From Verrucomicrobiota bacterium (GTDB lineage: Bacteria > Verrucomicrobiota > Verrucomicrobiia > Limisphaerales > UBA11358), in contig JAJPJM010000171.1 of assembly GCA_021324235.1 (NCBI GenBank), positions 1 to 34,905 on the forward strand: a DNA stretch of 34,905 nt, written 5' to 3'. A program made the translations under genes and the position numbers. A model generated the notes under the pieces. It made no database searches. It was given only the letters and a program-made list of their open reading frames with translations, and was not told the DNA's origin. This document shows, in pieces, positions 32,155-34,905 of this stretch (the stretch's first letter is position 1; every line of letters begins with the position of its first letter).

Positions 32155-32733
32155 TTATTCTTCGGGGGTCCGCACGCGCGGTTCGCGGTGAATCGCGTCC
32201 TCGCCGCCGGCCACCGTCACAAACGGCCCGCCTTCCAGTGGCGCCGGCTTTGTGAACGCCACGCCAGGCAGGTCGGTCGGTTTGCCTGCCAGCGGAAAGT
32301 CCTTTCGCAGAGGGAAATACGGATAACCTTCCCACATCAAAATCCGGCGCAAATCCGGGTGTCCGCTGAACCGGATGCCCATCATGTCGTAGATTTCGCG
32401 CTCGTGCCAGTTGGCGGTCTTCCAAACCGTCATCACGGTGGGCAGTTCTGATTTTTCCTCACTGACATCGGTTTTAAGCCGCAATTCGTTGCCATGCTTC
32501 AGGCTGCGCAAATGATAAACCACTGTCCAGCGCGGGTCTTCACCGTAATTGTCCACGCTGCTCACATCCACGAGGTAGTCAAACCCCAGTACCGTTTTGG
32601 CGAATTCACCGACTTCGGCGATGCGTCCGGCGTCGCTGAGGTGGAGGGTGATTTCGCCACGAAATTCCACCGGCTCGGAGATGACCGGGCCGAATTTGGT
32701 TTTTAATTGTTGGGCGAATTCGAGGGGAGGCAC
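32155..32733 (-). CDS. nuoC: NADH-quinone oxidoreductase subunit C
   Basis: 30-kDa-type subunit of the connecting module. 192 residues, of which about 1-155 are the conserved domain with LVDVSSVDNYG, WTVVYHLRSL, and the signature ANWHEREIYDMMGIRFSGHP followed by RRILMWEGYPYFPLRKDFPL. The C-terminal 35 residues, a Pro/Glu-rich tail, are not conserved in the usual family. The ATG at 32733 begins 12 bases after the nuoB stop. Confidence 0.96.
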   Translation of the reverse strand: MPPLEFAQQLKTKFGPVISEPVEFRGEITLHLSDAGRIAEVGEFAKTVLGFDYLVDVSSVDNYGEDPRWTVVYHLRSLKHGNELRLKTDVSEEKSELPTVMTVWKTANWHEREIYDMMGIRFSGHPDLRRILMWEGYPYFPLRKDFPLAGKPTDLPGVAFTKPAPLEGGPFVTVAGGEDAIHREPRVRTPEE

Positions 32734-32745
32734 GGCGATTGGAAA

Positions 32746-33267
32746 TTATGATTTGAGCGCGGCCAACGCCGTGAGTTCGGTCAATACGGGTTGCCGGCCG
32801 ATCTTGTCCTGCAATTTTATCAGTGCGTCCAGCACCGCCTCGGGCCGGGGTGGACAACCGGAGACATAAACGTCCACCGGAATGATATTGTCCACGCCCT
32901 GCAGCACGGCGTAACTGCGATACATCCCGCCGGTCGAGGCGCAGGCGCCCATGGCGATGACCCAGCGCGGTTCGGGCATCTGGTCATAGATGCGCTTGAC
33001 GCACATGGCCATTTTGTAAGTGACCGTGCCGGCGACAATCATGCAATCGGCCTGGCGCGGTGAAAACCGCATCACTTCGGAGCCAAAACGTGAAATATCA
33101 AACCGGCTGGCGCCGACGGCCATCAATTCAATCGCGCAACAGGCCAGCCCCATTGGCATCGGCCAGACGGAATTTTTGCGAAACCAGTTGAGCGCGGCGT
33201 CCACCCGGGTGACAATGACATCACCCTCGATTTTGGAATCGTAACCGATCTCGGTGTTGGTGCGCAT
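32746..33267 (-). CDS. nuoB: NADH-quinone oxidoreductase subunit B
   Basis: Carries terminal cluster N2, which reduces quinone. 173 residues with the four ligands C43 and C44 (GLACCAIE), C109 (MGACASTGG) and C138 (VSGCPPRPE). The start at 33267 ([10 protein letters not shown]) is typical; the longer frame from 33327 would add 20 hydrophobic residues unlike the family. It is the first gene of this operon; the upstream gap carries no nuoA. Confidence 0.97.
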   Translation of the reverse strand: MRTNTEIGYDSKIEGDVIVTRVDAALNWFRKNSVWPMPMGLACCAIELMAVGASRFDISRFGSEVMRFSPRQADCMIVAGTVTYKMAMCVKRIYDQMPEPRWVIAMGACASTGGMYRSYAVLQGVDNIIPVDVYVSGCPPRPEAVLDALIKLQDKIGRQPVLTELTALAALKS

Positions 33268-33332
33268 AAACCTTAATTGCTGAAAAACTAGCAAAATCAA
33301 CGTAATCGGTGCCCGCAAGCCGGGCAAGCAAA

Positions 33333-33352
33333 TTTGTGATTTTTTTCACAAA
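33333..33352. promoter_or_regulatory. CRP/FNR-type dyad between nuoB and the kinase pair
   Basis: TTTGTGA TTTTTT TCACAAA: a perfect 7-base inverted repeat whose core TGTGA-N6-TCACA equals the consensus of the CRP/FNR superfamily. It is centred about 75 bases upstream of the nuoB start codon and 130 upstream of the kinase start, in the 204-base divergent gap 33268-33471. It could control either side. A weak promoter, TTGCCC (33327-33322) and TACGTT (33304-33299), lies toward nuoB. Confidence 0.6.
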
Positions 33353-33413
33353 GGTCTGAAAGTTCACCTGAATTTAACGAAGTTAATGGACGCCGGTGTG
33401 CTACAACTTGCGC

Positions 33414-33441
33414 TTGTGACCCGTTGCCAATTGCATAGAAT
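33414..33441 (+). promoter_or_regulatory. Putative promoter of the kinase pair
   Basis: TTGTGA (33414-33419) and TAGAAT (33436-33441) with a 16-base spacer lie 30 bases before the first kinase ATG. The match is moderate. Confidence 0.35.
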
Positions 33442-33471
33442 TAAGAAACGCAATATCCGAATGCGGCGCGT

Positions 33472-34227
33472 ATGATGAAAACTTTTGCCGAATTGAATTT
33501 CCCCGGGCGGCTCATTGCCGTCGAAGGCCTCGACGGCTCGGGCAAGTCCACGCAGATTTACCTGCTGAAACGCTGGCTGGAAGCCGAGGGCATCAAGGTT
33601 TATTTCAGCGAATGGAATTCCTCCGAGCTGGTGAAATCCGCCACCAGCAAGGGCAAAAAGCGCGAACTGCTCACCCCCACGACCTTCAGCCTCATTCATG
33701 CCACGGATTTTGCCGACCGTTACGAACGTCACCTGCTGCCCCTGCTGCGCGCGGGTTATGTCGTGTTGTGCGACCGCTACATTTTCACCGCCTTCGCCCG
33801 CGATGTGGTGCGCGGCTGTCCGCCGGAATGGGTGCGCGGCATTTACAATTTTGCCGCCCTGCCGGACATTGTCTTCTTTTTCAAGGCGGATTTGGAGGTG
33901 TCGCTCAATCGCATTCTGGAGGGCCGCCCGAAGCTGAAATTTTTCGAGGCGGGCATGGATTTGCGGCTCTCGGCCGATCCCTACGAAAGTTTTCGCATCT
34001 TCCAGGGCCGCATTTTGGAGCAGTACCTGGGCATGGCCGGCGAATTCAAGTTCATGGTGATTGATGCCAACCAACACGTGGAAAAGCAGCAGACGTTCGT
34101 GCGCAAGGTCGTCGGCGAGCGGATCAACCTGGCGCGGTTCCGCCGCCGCCGCCCGCTGCCGTTGCCCCCGCCCCTGCCGCCGGACAACAAGATTAAGGAA
34201 TCCGAGGAGGATCTGGCCGCCGCATGA
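33472..34227 (+). CDS. Thymidylate-kinase-like P-loop kinase, first of a tandem pair
   Basis: 251-residue protein of the dTMP kinase superfamily. Walker A is intact: EGLDGSGKSTQ (18-28). DRYIFTAFARDVVRG (101-115) corresponds to the DRY motif of dTMP kinase, but the following conserved SAYQG is replaced by TAFARD. PDIVFFFKAD...SLNRIL matches the third conserved block. The usual REPGGT substrate loop is replaced by SEWNSSELVKSA (46-57). After residue about 215 comes a basic and proline-rich tail (RFRRRRPLPLPPPLPP). A canonical dTMP kinase role is therefore uncertain. It overlaps the next gene by ATGA. ATGs at 33472 and 33475 are both possible. Confidence 0.8.
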   Translation: MMKTFAELNFPGRLIAVEGLDGSGKSTQIYLLKRWLEAEGIKVYFSEWNSSELVKSATSKGKKRELLTPTTFSLIHATDFADRYERHLLPLLRAGYVVLCDRYIFTAFARDVVRGCPPEWVRGIYNFAALPDIVFFFKADLEVSLNRILEGRPKLKFFEAGMDLRLSADPYESFRIFQGRILEQYLGMAGEFKFMVIDANQHVEKQQTFVRKVVGERINLARFRRRRPLPLPPPLPPDNKIKESEEDLAAA

Positions 34228-34905
34228 AAAGAACCGTTATCCATCCTGAAGGCGTCAAAAAACACCGCCGTTATTATGGCCACGGCATTCCCCGCGTTCC
34301 GCTGGAAGACCTGTCGGGCCGGTTGATCGCGGTCGAAGGCGCGGACGGTTCGGGCCGCTCCACGCAAATTGCGCGGCTGGTGGACTGGCTGGAGACCAGC
34401 GGCCATGCAACGGTGCAGGTGGGTTTGAAGCACTCCACGCTGGTCAGTTCCGAACTGGCCAAGGCGCAGGAAGGAAACATTTTGAGCCGGACGACGCTGA
34501 GTTTGTTTTACGCGACCGATTTTGCCGACCAGTTGGAGAACATGATTTTGCCCGCGCTCAAGGCCGGTTTCATCGTGCTGGCGGATCGTTACATTTACAC
34601 CCTGATGGCGCGCGACATGGTGCGCGGCATGGACGAGGTGTGGCTGAAAAATTTGTATGGCGTCGCGCTCGAACCCGACGCGGTGTTTTATCTGTCCGTC
34701 GAACCCCAGGAACTCGTGCAGCGCAATCTCGCCAAAAATGCCGCGCTGGATTATTGGGAAAGCGGCATGGATCTCGGCTTTTCGCGCGACATGTTTGGCA
34801 GCTTCCTGAAGTATCAGACGGCGATGCAGGTGGCATTCCGCCAATTGCGGAAAAATTACGGCTTCACCGTCGTGGACGGCAACCGCCCGGTCAGTGCCAT
34901 CACCA
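34224..34905 (+). CDS. Thymidylate-kinase-like protein, second of tandem pair (cut by window end)
   Basis: 227 codons are visible; the 3' end lies outside. It is paralogous to the preceding gene along its length: RLIAVEGADGSGRSTQIARL, TTLSLFYATDFADQLENMIL, DRYIYTLMARDMVRG, PDAVFYLSVEPQELVQRNL, ESGMDLGFS. The Walker A lysine is replaced by Arg (R45 in GADGSGRST), so ATP phosphoryl transfer may be lost or altered. An N-terminal basic extension (KKHRRYYGHGIPRVPLEDL, 12-30) precedes the P-loop. It overlaps the first kinase by 4 bases, so the two are probably made in equal amounts and could form a heterodimer. Confidence 0.75.
   Translation, partial: MKRTVIHPEGVKKHRRYYGHGIPRVPLEDLSGRLIAVEGADGSGRSTQIARLVDWLETSGHATVQVGLKHSTLVSSELAKAQEGNILSRTTLSLFYATDFADQLENMILPALKAGFIVLADRYIYTLMARDMVRGMDEVWLKNLYGVALEPDAVFYLSVEPQELVQRNLAKNAALDYWESGMDLGFSRDMFGSFLKYQTAMQVAFRQLRKNYGFTVVDGNRPVSAIT

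Noticed and set aside
30868-32451. A 527-codon open frame on the plus strand opposite nuoD and nuoC.
   Set aside because: Antisense shadow of well-supported nuo genes; composition is dominated by Arg, His and Ala without motifs.

Overview
The window is a GC-rich, gene-dense chromosomal segment. I read it as Verrucomicrobiota, most likely a Pedosphaera/Limisphaera-like lineage. This is inference from gene content: a PadR module with HAAS-type membrane proteins, lineage-restricted hypothetical proteins, a GH106-like enzyme, a 14-subunit-type complex I, and abundant palindromic and short-period intergenic repeats. There is no rRNA, prophage, IS transposase or CRISPR array. No gene-free stretch exceeds about 205 bases.

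Layout. 1-2267 (minus): ketol-acid reductoisomerase (cut by the window edge), acetolactate synthase small subunit and a secreted GH5 glycosidase. 2334-3600: an HTH + metallo-beta-lactamase-fold protein, divergent from a small zinc-ribbon membrane protein. 3604-9928 (plus): a GH106-like glycosidase, family 4 uracil-DNA glycosylase, a secreted lineage-specific protein and a DedA membrane protein. 9959-10399 (minus): a DUF4870-like protein. 10495-12060 (plus): UvrC. 12057-14259 (minus): padR followed by three tandem paralogous HAAS-type membrane proteins, read from a near-consensus promoter that implies a leaderless padR mRNA and carries a perfect dyad between its -35 and -10 boxes. 14355-18938: a DUF6941-like protein, PurC, a four-helix-bundle protein, a XerC/D recombinase, a ferredoxin (minus) and pyruvate kinase. 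19033-19362: a small secreted protein.

19403-33267 (minus) is one long NADH:quinone oxidoreductase operon, nuoB-C-D-E-F-G-H-I-J-K-L-M-N. B, C and D plus I form the connecting module, E-F-G the NADH-oxidising arm, and H, J-N the membrane arm. nuoA is not next to nuoB. A tRNA-Gln(CUG) gene sits on the opposite strand inside the operon, between nuoE and nuoF. Upstream of nuoB is a perfect CRP/FNR-type dyad, and beyond it, divergent, are two overlapping thymidylate-kinase-like genes. The second of these has Arg in place of the Walker A lysine.

The most unusual layer is repetitive. (1) Degenerate tandem heptamers of several different vocabularies occur in gaps between genes. In the nuoL/nuoK and nuoI/nuoH gaps they form long inverted arms, and around the four-helix-bundle gene they flank a protein-coding gene. 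One heptamer run lies in frame inside uvrC. (2) Larger palindromic elements lie in frame inside the uracil-DNA glycosylase gene and near the 3' end of nuoM, with relatives in neighbouring intergenic gaps.
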